The translations under genes and the position numbers were made by a program. This document shows positions 24,333 through 32,785 of a stretch of DNA of 64,000 nucleotides, one piece after another. This DNA is from Streptomyces sp. NBC_00247 (GTDB taxonomy: Bacteria > Actinomycetota > Actinomycetes > Streptomycetales > Streptomycetaceae): assembly GCF_036188265.1 (NCBI RefSeq), contig NZ_CP108093.1:310001-374000 (forward strand), given 5' to 3'. The notes beneath the pieces were generated by a model that saw only the letters and a list, made by a program, of their open reading frames with translations, did not search any database and was not told the origin of the DNA. Each line of letters opens with the position of its first letter. Position 1 is the stretch's first letter.

Positions 24333-25717
24333 GCCGCCTCCTGCAGCGGATGTTCTTCGGGGCTCCTGAGCCCCTGGAGCGCTGCTGTGGCGGCGGTGGT
24401 TCCACTGCGGACGGCGCCCTCCATGGTGGCGGGCCATCCTGTCGCCGTCCACGCGCCCGCCAGGGCGAGTCCCGGCAGTCTCGTCCGGGCTCCGGGGCGG
24501 AGCCGGCCGGCGCCGGGGGCCGCCGCGAAGGTCGCGGTGCGCTCGCGGGTGACGAAGAAGTCGCGGATGCCCGCGCCTCTCGCCGCCGGGAAGAGGCGCT
24601 CCAGTTCGGGCAGGTAGCGGGCGCGCAGTTCGGCGACGGGCAGGTCGATCTCGTCTCCGGCGGCCGACTGCGACAGCGCGACGTACTGGCCGCCACCCCG
24701 GAGCCCGGAGGGCTCGGTGCGGTCGAAGACCCACTGGACCGGTGAGCCGATCGCGGCGAAGAACGGCCGGCGCAGCACCTTGCGGTCGTAGACGACGTGG
24801 ACGTTGAGGATGGGGGCGTCCTCGATGGCGAGCAGCCGGTCCTGGTCCTCGATGGCTCCGGCGGGCAGCAGCGCGTGGGTCTCCCGCTGCGGAAGGGCGA
24901 GAACGACGACGTCGGCTTCGATCCGCTCGCTCTCGGTCTCCACCGTCCAGGTGCCGCCCTCCGCGCGGGCGAGCGAGGTGGCCTTGGCGCGCAGTTCGGT
25001 GCGCACCCCGGCGGAGTCGAGGGCCTTGCGGGCGAGGGTGTCGTGGAGTTCACCGAGGGGCACGGCCGCCCATCCGATGTCGGCGGCGCCGGGCTCGGAG
25101 AGCAGGCCGGTCTTGAAGACCATCGCGGCGAGCGCCATCGAGGCGTTCTCGGCGGTCGCGTTGAGAGTGGCGACCCCGACGAGGTCCCAGAGGGCTTCGA
25201 CGGCCCTCGGGGACTGCCCGTACCGGCGGAGCCAGTCCGCGAAGCTGACGTCGTCCAGAGCGGGGTCGGCCGGGTCGAGCCGGCCGAGCGCGAGTGCGGC
25301 CCGGCCCACGGACGCCTTGTCGGCGAGCGAGAGGTGCGGGTAGGCGGCCAGGCCGCCGGCGAGGTGCAGCGGTACGGGCAGATTGGTGCGCCGGAGCCGC
25401 CCGAGGCGGGGCCCGGCGGGCCGGCCCACGTCGAGCACGGGTACGTCGAGGCGGTCCTGGAGGGGGGCGAGGTGGGCCGCGCCGATCCGGTCGAGGAACC
25501 AGCGGTACCCGGTGCAGCAGCGCAGGTAGACGTGTTGTCCGTTGTCGACCGTCAGATCGCCCCGGCGGAAGGAGAAGGCGAGACCGCCGAGCCGGGGACG
25601 GCCTTCGAGGAGGGTCACGTCGAGCCCCGCGTCGGCGAGGCGGAGGGCGGAGGTGATGCCCGCGAGGCCGCCGCCGACGACCACGGCGCGCGCGGGCAGC
25701 GGTGCGGTGCCGGTCAT
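24329..25717 (-). CDS. hpnE: Hydroxysqualene dehydroxylase / squalene-associated FAD oxidoreductase (HpnE)
   Basis: 462 residues from ATG 25717 with a GGAGGGCGAGGA site. Rossmann FAD motif RAVVVGGGLAGITSALRLAD at the start, followed by VDNGQHVYLRCC typical of phytoene-desaturase-like proteins, and a C-terminal FAD contact GLALAGAWTATGWPATMEGA. HpnE reductively removes the hydroxyl of hydroxysqualene to form squalene. It overlaps the prenyltransferase by 4 nt. A 100-nt gap precedes it. Confidence 0.93.
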   Translation of the reverse strand: MTGTAPLPARAVVVGGGLAGITSALRLADAGLDVTLLEGRPRLGGLAFSFRRGDLTVDNGQHVYLRCCTGYRWFLDRIGAAHLAPLQDRLDVPVLDVGRPAGPRLGRLRRTNLPVPLHLAGGLAAYPHLSLADKASVGRAALALGRLDPADPALDDVSFADWLRRYGQSPRAVEALWDLVGVATLNATAENASMALAAMVFKTGLLSEPGAADIGWAAVPLGELHDTLARKALDSAGVRTELRAKATSLARAEGGTWTVETESERIEADVVVLALPQRETHALLPAGAIEDQDRLLAIEDAPILNVHVVYDRKVLRRPFFAAIGSPVQWVFDRTEPSGLRGGGQYVALSQSAAGDEIDLPVAELRARYLPELERLFPAARGAGIRDFFVTRERTATFAAAPGAGRLRPGARTRLPGLALAGAWTATGWPATMEGAVRSGTTAATAALQGLRSPEEHPLQEAA

Positions 25718-25817
25718 TCCTCGCCCTCCTGTCGGGTCGTCGACCACAGAATCGTCCCAGGGAAGGACGTCGTCGGCCAGCGGAAGGTTGCCCGGTACAC
25801 GGGCCTGCCTGAGTGGG

Positions 25818-26771
25818 TCACGGGCGGCCCGTCCTCGTCAGACGGGAGACGTGACGCGCGTCGAGTCCGGAGAGACCGCGGACCGCCACGTACGCCTTCT
25901 CGTGACCGGGCAGGGAGACCCTGCCCCGCAGGACGGCCTCGGGGTCGCGCTCGATACGGTCCAGCAGACGACGGTAGATCCCGGCCATCGCGGCGACGCA
26001 GGCTCCGCTGCGGCGGTCCAGCATCGGCAGCAGCCGGTATCCCTCGGCGAAGAGTGCGCGGGCCCTGCGGACCTCGAAGTGGATGAGGCCCGCGAAGTCG
26101 GAGCCGGCCGGCGGTGTGGCGCGGCGGAAGCCCTCGGAGCAGCCGAATTTGGCGAGATCGTCGGCGGGCAGGTAGGTGCGGCCGTTACCGGCGTCCTCGC
26201 GCACGTCGCGCAGGATGTTGGTGAGCTGGAGGGCGAGCCCGAGGGTGTCGGCGTACTCGGCGGCGCGGTCGGCTCCGGGCGCGCCGGGCTCCGTGCCGAA
26301 GACACCGAGGCTGAGGCGGCCGATGGCGCCGGCGACGCAGCGGCAGTAGGTCCGCAGGTCGTCCCAGGTCTCGTACGTCGCTCCGCGCACGTCCATCAGC
26401 ACGCCGTCGATGAGCTCGTCGAGCCCTCCCAGCGGCAGCGGGAAGCGCCGGGCGGCGTCGGCGAGCGCGACGGCGACCGGGTCGGTGTCGTCCTCCTCGA
26501 CCTTGCCCTCGCGGACCCGGCCGAGCAGTTCGCGGGTGCTCTCCAGCCGCGTCTTCTTCGTCCCGGGGTCGAGTTCGCCGTCGCCGATGTCGTCGACCCG
26601 GCGGGAGAAGGCGTACAGCGCGGACATCGCCTGCCGCTTCTCGGACGGAAGCAGCCTGATGCCGTAGGCGAAGTTACGTGCTTGCTGACCCGTGACGGCC
26701 TCGCAGTAGCTGTATGCCGCCGCTACCGGTGCCGACACGGACGTCGTCTGTCCCTCCACTTTCGGAGTCAT
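25818..26771 (-). CDS. hpnD: Presqualene diphosphate synthase (HpnD)
   Basis: 317 residues. The trans-isoprenyl diphosphate synthase head-to-head fold is shown by two Asp motifs, SRRVDDIGDGE and TNILRDVREDAGNGRTYLP, and by YCRCVAGAIGRLSLGVFG. HpnD condenses two farnesyl diphosphates to presqualene diphosphate. Its start overlaps the hpnC stop (ATGA at 26768-26771), so the pair is translationally coupled. Confidence 0.94.
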   Translation of the reverse strand: MTPKVEGQTTSVSAPVAAAYSYCEAVTGQQARNFAYGIRLLPSEKRQAMSALYAFSRRVDDIGDGELDPGTKKTRLESTRELLGRVREGKVEEDDTDPVAVALADAARRFPLPLGGLDELIDGVLMDVRGATYETWDDLRTYCRCVAGAIGRLSLGVFGTEPGAPGADRAAEYADTLGLALQLTNILRDVREDAGNGRTYLPADDLAKFGCSEGFRRATPPAGSDFAGLIHFEVRRARALFAEGYRLLPMLDRRSGACVAAMAGIYRRLLDRIERDPEAVLRGRVSLPGHEKAYVAVRGLSGLDARHVSRLTRTGRP

Positions 26772-27676
26772 CCCTCTCTTCGCGCACTTCGCAAGACAAC
26801 TGCCACTTCGCGCAGCAGGCTGGGCTTCGTGGGCTTGGGCGGTCCGGGCAGTACGTCGAAGCCGACTGCCGTGATCGAGTCGAGGGCCGCCCGCCCTCCG
26901 GCGACGAATCCGGCGAGCAGCAGTCGGAGTCTGCCCTGGACGCTACCCACCAGGGGGATGCCTTCATCCAGCAGTTCCCGGGCGCGGGCCGCCTCGTAGG
27001 CGATCAGGGCACGCACCGACGCGCCGGCGGTCGGCGCGGCCAGATCGGCCTCGGTCACGCGGAAGCGCGCCATGTCGTCGGCGGGCAGGTAGATCCGGTC
27101 GCGGCCGAGGTCCTCGGTGACGTCCTGGAGGTGCTCGGCGATCTGCAGCGCGGTGCAGACGGCGTCCGAGCGGCGCACCCGCTCCGGGCTGGTGGTTCCG
27201 GTGAGGGCCAGGACGAGCCTGCCGACCGGGTTGGCGGAGAGTTCGCAGTACGCGAGGAGTTCGTCCCAGGTCGCGTAGCGGCGGACCTTCTGGTCCTGCC
27301 GGTTGGCCTCGATCAGCCCGAGGAACGGCTCGGGCGTGAGCGCGCGACGGCGCACGGTGGGGCGCAGGGCGAGCAGCAGGGGGTGGCGGGGGTCTTCCCC
27401 GTCGGTGGAGAAGACGCGGCGCAGGTCCGCCTCGAAGGCGTCGAGCATGGCGGGCCGGTCGTCGCTCCGTCCGGGCTCCAGGCCCAGGTGGCGGGCGTCG
27501 ACGCCGCCGGGGGCGAGGTCGCCGTCGCCGATGTCGTCGACGAGCCGGGCGTATCCGTAGACCGCCATCAGGTCGTCGCGCCAGGCGCGGGGCAGGAAGA
27601 AGGGAGCCACGGGGAAGTTCTCGTCCGCGGCCTTGTCGAGCGTGGCGACCGCGGGAGCCGGCTGGGTACGGGTCAC
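26768..27676 (-). CDS. hpnC: Hydroxysqualene synthase (HpnC)
   Basis: 302 residues from GTG 27676. Asp motifs YARLVDDIGDGD and IAEHLQDVTEDLGRDRIYLP, and YCELSANPVGRLVLAL, mark the squalene-synthase-like family. HpnC converts presqualene diphosphate to hydroxysqualene. The start codon overlaps the stop of a 20-codon ORF (GTGA), and no good Shine-Dalgarno of its own is visible, so translation may depend on coupling to that small ORF. It is the first enzyme gene of the hopanoid operon. Confidence 0.93.
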   Translation of the reverse strand: MTRTQPAPAVATLDKAADENFPVAPFFLPRAWRDDLMAVYGYARLVDDIGDGDLAPGGVDARHLGLEPGRSDDRPAMLDAFEADLRRVFSTDGEDPRHPLLLALRPTVRRRALTPEPFLGLIEANRQDQKVRRYATWDELLAYCELSANPVGRLVLALTGTTSPERVRRSDAVCTALQIAEHLQDVTEDLGRDRIYLPADDMARFRVTEADLAAPTAGASVRALIAYEAARARELLDEGIPLVGSVQGRLRLLLAGFVAGGRAALDSITAVGFDVLPGPPKPTKPSLLREVAVVLRSARREG

Positions 27677-27735
27677 GTCGTACCGCCCGGCGCGGGGACG
27701 GCGAAACCACGTCGGAGCTGGAGATTGTCCGTCAT
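27673..27735 (-). CDS. Possible 20-codon leader peptide overlapping hpnC
   Basis: MTDNLQLRRGFAVPAPGGTT, ATG 27735, preceded by CGGGAG at suitable spacing. Its TGA overlaps the hpnC GTG in a GTGA, the same junction type as the other genes of the operon. It has no recognisable domain. It could be a leader coupling ribosomes into hpnC, or the hpnC start could be misjudged. Confidence 0.4.
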   Translation of the reverse strand: MTDNLQLRRGFAVPAPGGTT

Positions 27736-28107
27736 TGCCGTCACATCTCCCGTTCTACACTGCTGACCCAAAACATCCCTTTTCGGACACGCCGCCCGAC
27801 CTGCCGAGTGCCCCGGCGCACGCTGGTCCCGTGCTGCGGGCGTATCGGCACACTTGCCGCGAATCAGCACCGGTACAGCTTACGTTGTGCGGCTCACACA
27901 CCATCGACCGGGTGTTGCGCACCGTCGCTCCCGGCTCCCGGACATCCAACCTTCCACGGCGCCCGGACACTTGGCATCGTCCGCCAGGTGGAGAAGCGAT
28001 CTCCGGCTACCACCACAGGCGGACGGGCCGGACACCCCGGGCGGCCCGTCGGGCGAAGCGTTTCGCCCGGCGTCACCCGCGATGTCCGGCCCGTGGCCCC
28101 GGCCCGA
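27736..28107. other. Hopanoid operon promoter region and nested hairpin after the exporter genes
   Basis: No gene supported. The half nearest hpnC should hold the operon promoter (minus strand); an AT-richer tract lies at 27765-27785. At 28023-28094, arms ACGGGCCGGACA and TGTCCGGCCCGT enclose an inner hairpin GGGCGAA-GCGT-TTCGCCC (28051-28068). This multi-armed structure lies 14 nt beyond the ABC ATPase stop and is probably the terminator of the 28108-35348 gene group. Confidence 0.5.
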
Positions 28108-28893
28108 TTACTTGCCGGTCTCCCGCTCGTAGGCCCGCAGGACTTCCTCCGTCGGGCCGTCCATGAGGAGCTCGCCCCTTTCCAGCCACAGGACCCGGTC
28201 GCAGGTGTCGCGGATCGACCCGTTGTTGTGGCTGACCAGGAAGACCGTGCCGGCCTCCTTGCGCAGCTCGCGGATGCGTTCCTCGGAACGGACCCGGAAC
28301 TTCCGGTCACCGGTCGCCAGAGCCTCGTCGATCATGAGGACGTCGTGGTTCTTGGCCGCCGCGATGGAGAACCGCAGGCGGGCCGCCATACCGGAGGAGT
28401 AGGTCCGCATGGGAAGGGTGATGAAGTCGCCCTTCTCGTTGATCCCGGAGAAGTCCACGATGCCGTCGTAGCGGGAGCGGATCTCCTCGCGGGTCATCCC
28501 CATGGCGAGTCCGCCGAGCACCACGTTGCGCTCGCCGGTGAGGTCGTTCATCAGGGCGGCGTTCACGCCGAGGAGCGAGGGCTGGCCGTCCGTGTAGACC
28601 CGGCCCTTCTCGGTCGGCAGCAGGCCGGCGATGGCGCGCAGCAGCGTCGACTTGCCGGAACCGTTGGTGCCGATGAGGCCGATGGCCTCACCCCGGTAGG
28701 CGGTGAAGCTGACCCCGCGCACGGCGTGGACCTTGCGGATACCACGGGGCTCCCCCTTGCCCCGGCGGACCATGCGGCTGAGGGCGGCGGTCGCGCTGCC
28801 CCTGCCGCCGCCTCCGCCGTTGACGCGGTACACGATGTGGACGCCGTCCGCGATGACGGTGGGGACCCGCCCCTGAGTGTTGTCGTCAGCCAC
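28108..28893 (-). CDS. ABC transporter ATPase, polysaccharide/teichoic acid export (TagH-like)
   Basis: 261 residues. Walker A GTNGSGKSTLLRAIAG, signature YSSGMAARLRFSIAAA, Walker B DVLMIDEALATGDRKF, and switch histidine in FLVSHNNGSI. The RFSIAAA/ALATGD form is that of wall-glycan and O-antigen exporters. There is no extra C-terminal carbohydrate-binding domain, unlike some O-antigen ATPases. It overlaps the permease by 8 nt, so they form one exporter. Neighbouring genes suggest the cargo is a lipid-linked phosphoglycan. Confidence 0.92.
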   Translation of the reverse strand: MADDNTQGRVPTVIADGVHIVYRVNGGGGGRGSATAALSRMVRRGKGEPRGIRKVHAVRGVSFTAYRGEAIGLIGTNGSGKSTLLRAIAGLLPTEKGRVYTDGQPSLLGVNAALMNDLTGERNVVLGGLAMGMTREEIRSRYDGIVDFSGINEKGDFITLPMRTYSSGMAARLRFSIAAAKNHDVLMIDEALATGDRKFRVRSEERIRELRKEAGTVFLVSHNNGSIRDTCDRVLWLERGELLMDGPTEEVLRAYERETGK

Positions 28894-29815
28894 GGCCGTA
28901 CCGTTCCTCTGCCTTCCAGAAGTACACGAAGCCCAGGGCGCCCACCACGAGCGCCCAGGCGGTGGCGACGGCCCAGACGTGGGCCGGGAGGTTCTCCGCG
29001 CCGTAGCCGTCGATGAGGGCGAAGCGGACCAGGTCCATGTAGACGGCCGCGGGGTTGTACTGGAGCACGTTGGCGATCCACTGCGGCTTGTCCTGGAGCA
29101 TCACCGTGATGGAGAACATGACACCGGACGCGTACATCCAGGTGCGCATCACGAACGGCATCAGCTGCGCCAGGTCGGGGGTCTTGCTCCCGAGGCGGGC
29201 CATGACCATCGCCAGACCGGTGTTGAAGCAGAACTGGAGGACCAGGGCGGGGATCACCAGCAGCCACGAGAGAGTGGGGTAGCTGCCGAACGCCACGGCG
29301 ACCGCCACCAGCACGATCATGGAGAAGAGCAGCTGCTGGAGCTGCTGGAGGGAGAACGAGATCGGCAGCGAGGCCCGGGGGAAGTGCAGGGCCCGCACCA
29401 GGCCGAGGTTGCCGGAGATCGCGCGGACACCCGCCATGACCGAGCTCTGGGTGAACGTGAAGACGAAGACGCCGGTCACCAGGAACGGGATGAAGACGTC
29501 CTGGCTCATCCCCTTCCGCGTGCCGAGGATCAGGCCGAAGATCAGGTAGTAGACCAGCGCGTTCAGTAGCGGGGTGGCCACCTGCCACAACTGGCCGAGC
29601 TTGGCCTGGCTGTACTGAGCGGTCAGCTTCGCCCGGGAGAACGCCATGATGAAGTGGCGGCGGCCCCAGAGCTGGCGGACGTAGGCGAACAGCCCCGGCC
29701 GGGCGCCGCTCACGGTGAGGCCGTACTTCTCGGCCAGCTGCGCCGGGCTCAGCCCCTCGTCGGCCGACGGCGGGACGCTCATGGCGACCCGCCCGTCATG
29801 CGTTGTGTCACTCAC
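28886..29815 (-). CDS. ABC-2 type permease, polysaccharide/teichoic acid export (TagG-like)
   Basis: 309 residues from GTG 29815 (VSDTTHDG...), the start that fits homologues as I recall them; ATG 29779 is the alternative. Six membrane segments are apparent (for example ALVYYLIFGLILG, IPFLVTGVFVFTF, LLFSMIVLVAVAVAFG, LSWLLVIPALVLQF, WALVVGALGFVYFW). The cytoplasmic N-terminus has AKLTAQYSQAKLGQLWQV, the ABC-2 coupling region. It forms the transmembrane pore with the following ATPase. Confidence 0.9.
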   Translation of the reverse strand: MSDTTHDGRVAMSVPPSADEGLSPAQLAEKYGLTVSGARPGLFAYVRQLWGRRHFIMAFSRAKLTAQYSQAKLGQLWQVATPLLNALVYYLIFGLILGTRKGMSQDVFIPFLVTGVFVFTFTQSSVMAGVRAISGNLGLVRALHFPRASLPISFSLQQLQQLLFSMIVLVAVAVAFGSYPTLSWLLVIPALVLQFCFNTGLAMVMARLGSKTPDLAQLMPFVMRTWMYASGVMFSITVMLQDKPQWIANVLQYNPAAVYMDLVRFALIDGYGAENLPAHVWAVATAWALVVGALGFVYFWKAEERYGRG

Positions 29816-30086
29816 AGATGGAAACTCTCGTCTTCGATCCACGCGGCCGGTGAAGGAGCGCGGCGCAGGCGGACAGGACCCGGAAAGGAATGCATACGGA
29901 TCCCATGGTCTCAGAACCGGTCGGTCGGCCTCCGATCGGGCGGCCACGCCCTGGCACCCGCGCTTCCCGCGTCGCCGGAACGTCCCCGCAGCTCCGCCAC
30001 GAGGCCATCCCGCCGCCTCGGAATCGCACGTACCTGAACGCGTCCACCGAACGGTCGAAGGCCACCCGACTGGCTCTCGGCACCGG

Positions 30087-30959
30087 TCAGATCACCGGGG
30101 GACGGCCCAGCTTCGTCAGCCGCCACACCGTGCGCCACCGCATGGGGCGCCGGGGGCCGCAGGGTGTCGCCCATCCTTCGCGGAAACCGCCGCACCACGC
30201 CTTGAGGGCGGGCAGCGAGGGGCGCCGCACCAGAGTGAGCACAATCCATGTGCCCAGGTAGACCGGGACCAGCGGAGCGGGAAGGTTGCGGCGGGCGAGC
30301 CAGACCCGGTTGCGGGCCACCATCCGGTGGTAGACGGCGTGCCGGGAGGGCGCGGTGGCGGGGTGGTCGAGGACCATGTCCGCGCGGTAGTCGATCAGCC
30401 ACCCCGCGTCGAGCGCCCGCCAGGCGAGGTCGGTCTCCTCGTGGGCGTAGAAGAACGCGTCGGGCAGCCCGCCGACCTCGGCGAGCACGGCGGTGCGTAC
30501 CGCGTTGGCGCCGCCGAGGAAGGTGGTCACCCGGGAGGAGCGCATCGGGTCCGAGGCGCGCAGCCGGGGGACGTGCCGTCGCTGGGTGGCCCCGGTCTCG
30601 GGGTCGGCGATACGGAAGCTGACGATGCCGAGCTCCGGGTCCTCGGCGAAGGCCCGGCGGCAGAGCTCGGCGGTGTCGGTCCTCGGAAGTCGGCCGTCGT
30701 CGTCGAGGAAGAGCAGCACGTCGACATCGGTGCCGCCGGGGCCGAAGGCCTCGATGCCGACGTTGCGGCCGCCGGGGATGCCGAGGTTCTCGGGGAGTTC
30801 CACGGTCCGGACACCTTCGGGGACGTCCGGTACGGGGGCACCGTTGCCGACGACCACGACCTCGATCCGGTCGCCGTCCTGAGCGGCGACCGAATCGAGG
30901 AGGGCGCGCAGCTCCACGGGGCGGTTGCCCATGGTGATGATGACCGCGCCGAGTTTCAT
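30087..30959 (-). CDS. GT2-family glycosyltransferase
   Basis: 290 residues. GT-A fold: KLGAVIITMGNRP and DRIEVVVVGNGAP (nucleotide-sugar binding), LLFLDDDGRLP (metal-binding DDD/DxD), FFYAHEETDLAWRALDAGW (the acceptor-side ED motif). A C-terminal amphipathic region (RNLPAPLVPVYLGTWIVLTL) may touch the membrane. It follows the CDP-alcohol phosphotransferase by 7 nt, so it probably decorates or starts the exported polymer. A 271-bp gap with no gene separates it from the permease. Confidence 0.9.
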   Translation of the reverse strand: MKLGAVIITMGNRPVELRALLDSVAAQDGDRIEVVVVGNGAPVPDVPEGVRTVELPENLGIPGGRNVGIEAFGPGGTDVDVLLFLDDDGRLPRTDTAELCRRAFAEDPELGIVSFRIADPETGATQRRHVPRLRASDPMRSSRVTTFLGGANAVRTAVLAEVGGLPDAFFYAHEETDLAWRALDAGWLIDYRADMVLDHPATAPSRHAVYHRMVARNRVWLARRNLPAPLVPVYLGTWIVLTLVRRPSLPALKAWCGGFREGWATPCGPRRPMRWRTVWRLTKLGRPPVI

Positions 30960-30966
30960 GGGGTTC

Positions 30967-31746
30967 TCACTTCAGACGGCTGGACGCCAGGATCGACACC
31001 AGGTGCAGGACGGTCTGGAGCAGGGCGATGCCCGCGAGGACCGCGACCGCGAGGCGGGTGAAGAAGAGGTCGTCCCTGATCACGTCGGCGACCGCGGCGG
31101 CCAGGACGACCAGGGACGCCTCGACGCCGAGGATCAGGCGGTGGAACTTGAGCGCTCCGGCGGCGCGGCGGGCGAACGCCATGCCCGAGGAACGGGGCTC
31201 GGACGCGGCCTCCTTGACGGGCGGCAGCCCGCCCTGGTGGCGCGCCACTCCGACGAGGTCGGTCTCCGCCTTGATCAGGATGGCGCCGAGGGCGGCGAGG
31301 GTGCCGAGGAACGCCCAGAGCCAGTCGATCCGCCCGGTGCCGAACATGTCGGCGGCGCGCAGGCCGAGCCCGACGAGTACGGCGGCGTCGCACAGGTAGG
31401 CGCCGACCCGGTCGAGGTAGACCCCGCCCAGCGAGAACTGCTTCTTCCAGCGCGCCACCTCACCGTCGACGCAGTCGAGCAGCAGGTAGAGCTGCACCAT
31501 GACCACGCCCAGCACCGCTCCCGGTATGCCGGGGACGAGCAGCGCCGGCGCGGCGAGCACGCCCGCGACGGTCATGACGTAGGTCAGCTGGTTGGGGGTG
31601 ATCCGGGTGTTCACCAGGTGCCGGTCGATGCGCAAGGAGATCTCGCGCATGTAGAGCCGCCCTCCCCAGTGCTCACCACTGCGCCGGTCCTTCACGCCCG
31701 GGGGGTGCACGACCGGACGGAGTTCAGCTACGGATGGCTTTTGCAT
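30967..31746 (-). CDS. CDP-alcohol phosphatidyltransferase-family enzyme
   Basis: 259 residues from ATG 31746. The family signature is complete: LLDCVDGEVARW, then G...LDRVGAYLCD, giving the Asp pairs that bind the metal and CDP. Membrane helices surround it (LTYVMTVAGVLAAPALLV, VLGVVMVQLYLLL, WLWAFLGTLAALGAIL, VSILASSRLK end). These enzymes transfer a phospho-alcohol from CDP-alcohol to an acceptor alcohol in the membrane. Its start overlaps the upstream dehydrogenase by 23 nt. Confidence 0.9.
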   Translation of the reverse strand: MQKPSVAELRPVVHPPGVKDRRSGEHWGGRLYMREISLRIDRHLVNTRITPNQLTYVMTVAGVLAAPALLVPGIPGAVLGVVMVQLYLLLDCVDGEVARWKKQFSLGGVYLDRVGAYLCDAAVLVGLGLRAADMFGTGRIDWLWAFLGTLAALGAILIKAETDLVGVARHQGGLPPVKEAASEPRSSGMAFARRAAGALKFHRLILGVEASLVVLAAAVADVIRDDLFFTRLAVAVLAGIALLQTVLHLVSILASSRLK

Positions 31747-32785
31747 AGTCGGCGTACGCGTCCCTGATCTGGTCGGTGGACAGGTTGAGGTGCTCCAGGA
31801 TCGTGAAACGTCCCGGGCGCGTCCGAGGGGCGAAGTCGACCACCTCGACGAACTCGTCGGCGGTGAAGCCGATCTCCTCCGGCAGCACGGGCAGGCCGTG
31901 GCGGCGGAAGACGACTGCCATCTGCTGCGACTGTTCGGCGGCGCCGCGCAGGTGCATGGCGAAGCAGGCGCCGAGGCCGACCTGCTCGCCGTGGCTGGCG
32001 GCACGCGCGGGGTGCAGCAGGTCGAAGGCGTGGTTGATCTCGTGGCACGCGCCGGAGGCGGGGCGCGAGTCGCCCGCGACCGCCATCGAGATGCCGGTCA
32101 GCACCAGGCCCTCGGCCAGTACCTTGAGGAACTCGTCGTCGGCGATGCCGCCGGGGTGGCGCAGGACGGCCTCGCCCGCCTGGCGTGCCATGGCGGCGGC
32201 GAGCCCGTCGACCTCTTCGCCGTTGACCCGCTGGGCGAGTTCCCAGTCGGCGACGCAGGAGATGTTGGAGACGGCGTCCCCGATCCCGGAGCGGATGTAC
32301 CGGGCCGGTGCCCGGCGTACCACGTCGAGGTCGATCACGACGGCGATCGGCGTGGGCACCCCGTAGGAGCCGCGGCCGTTGTCGTTGTCCAGGGTGGCGA
32401 CCGGTGAGCAGAGGCCGTCGTGCGAGAGGTTGGTGGCCACGGCGACCAGGGGGAGCCCGACGCGTGCGGCGGCGTACTTCGCCACGTCGATGATCTTGCC
32501 GCCGCCGAGGCCGACCACGGCGTCGTACCGGTTGCCCTTGATCCCGTTGGCGAGCCGTACGGCGGAGTCGATCGTGCCGTCGCTCACGGAGTACCAGTCC
32601 GCTCCGGGCAGGAGCGGCGCGAGCCGGTCCTTCAGGGCGCGGCCGGAGCCCTCACTGATCGCGATGGCCAACTTGCCCGAGGTCGAGATCCGCTGGTCGT
32701 GCAGGACCCCCGCCAGGTCGTCCATCGCGCCTCGGCGGATGTCGACGACCAGCGGAGAGGGGATGAGCCGGGTCAGTACTGGCAC
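31724..32785 (-). CDS. Iron-containing alcohol dehydrogenase, glycerol-1-phosphate dehydrogenase-like
   Basis: 353 residues. The NAD(P) site VVGLGGGKIIDVAKYAA and the metal-binding region GDSRPASGACHEINHAF... ASHGEQVGLG (Asp/His/His) resemble AraM/EgsA-type glycerol-1-phosphate dehydrogenases more than fermentative alcohol dehydrogenases. In this neighbourhood it would supply a polyol phosphate to the cytidylyltransferase next door. Overlaps of 13 nt upstream and 23 nt downstream argue for a single functional unit. Confidence 0.82.
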   Translation of the reverse strand: MPVLTRLIPSPLVVDIRRGAMDDLAGVLHDQRISTSGKLAIAISEGSGRALKDRLAPLLPGADWYSVSDGTIDSAVRLANGIKGNRYDAVVGLGGGKIIDVAKYAAARVGLPLVAVATNLSHDGLCSPVATLDNDNGRGSYGVPTPIAVVIDLDVVRRAPARYIRSGIGDAVSNISCVADWELAQRVNGEEVDGLAAAMARQAGEAVLRHPGGIADDEFLKVLAEGLVLTGISMAVAGDSRPASGACHEINHAFDLLHPARAASHGEQVGLGACFAMHLRGAAEQSQQMAVVFRRHGLPVLPEEIGFTADEFVEVVDFAPRTRPGRFTILEHLNLSTDQIRDAYADYAKAIRS

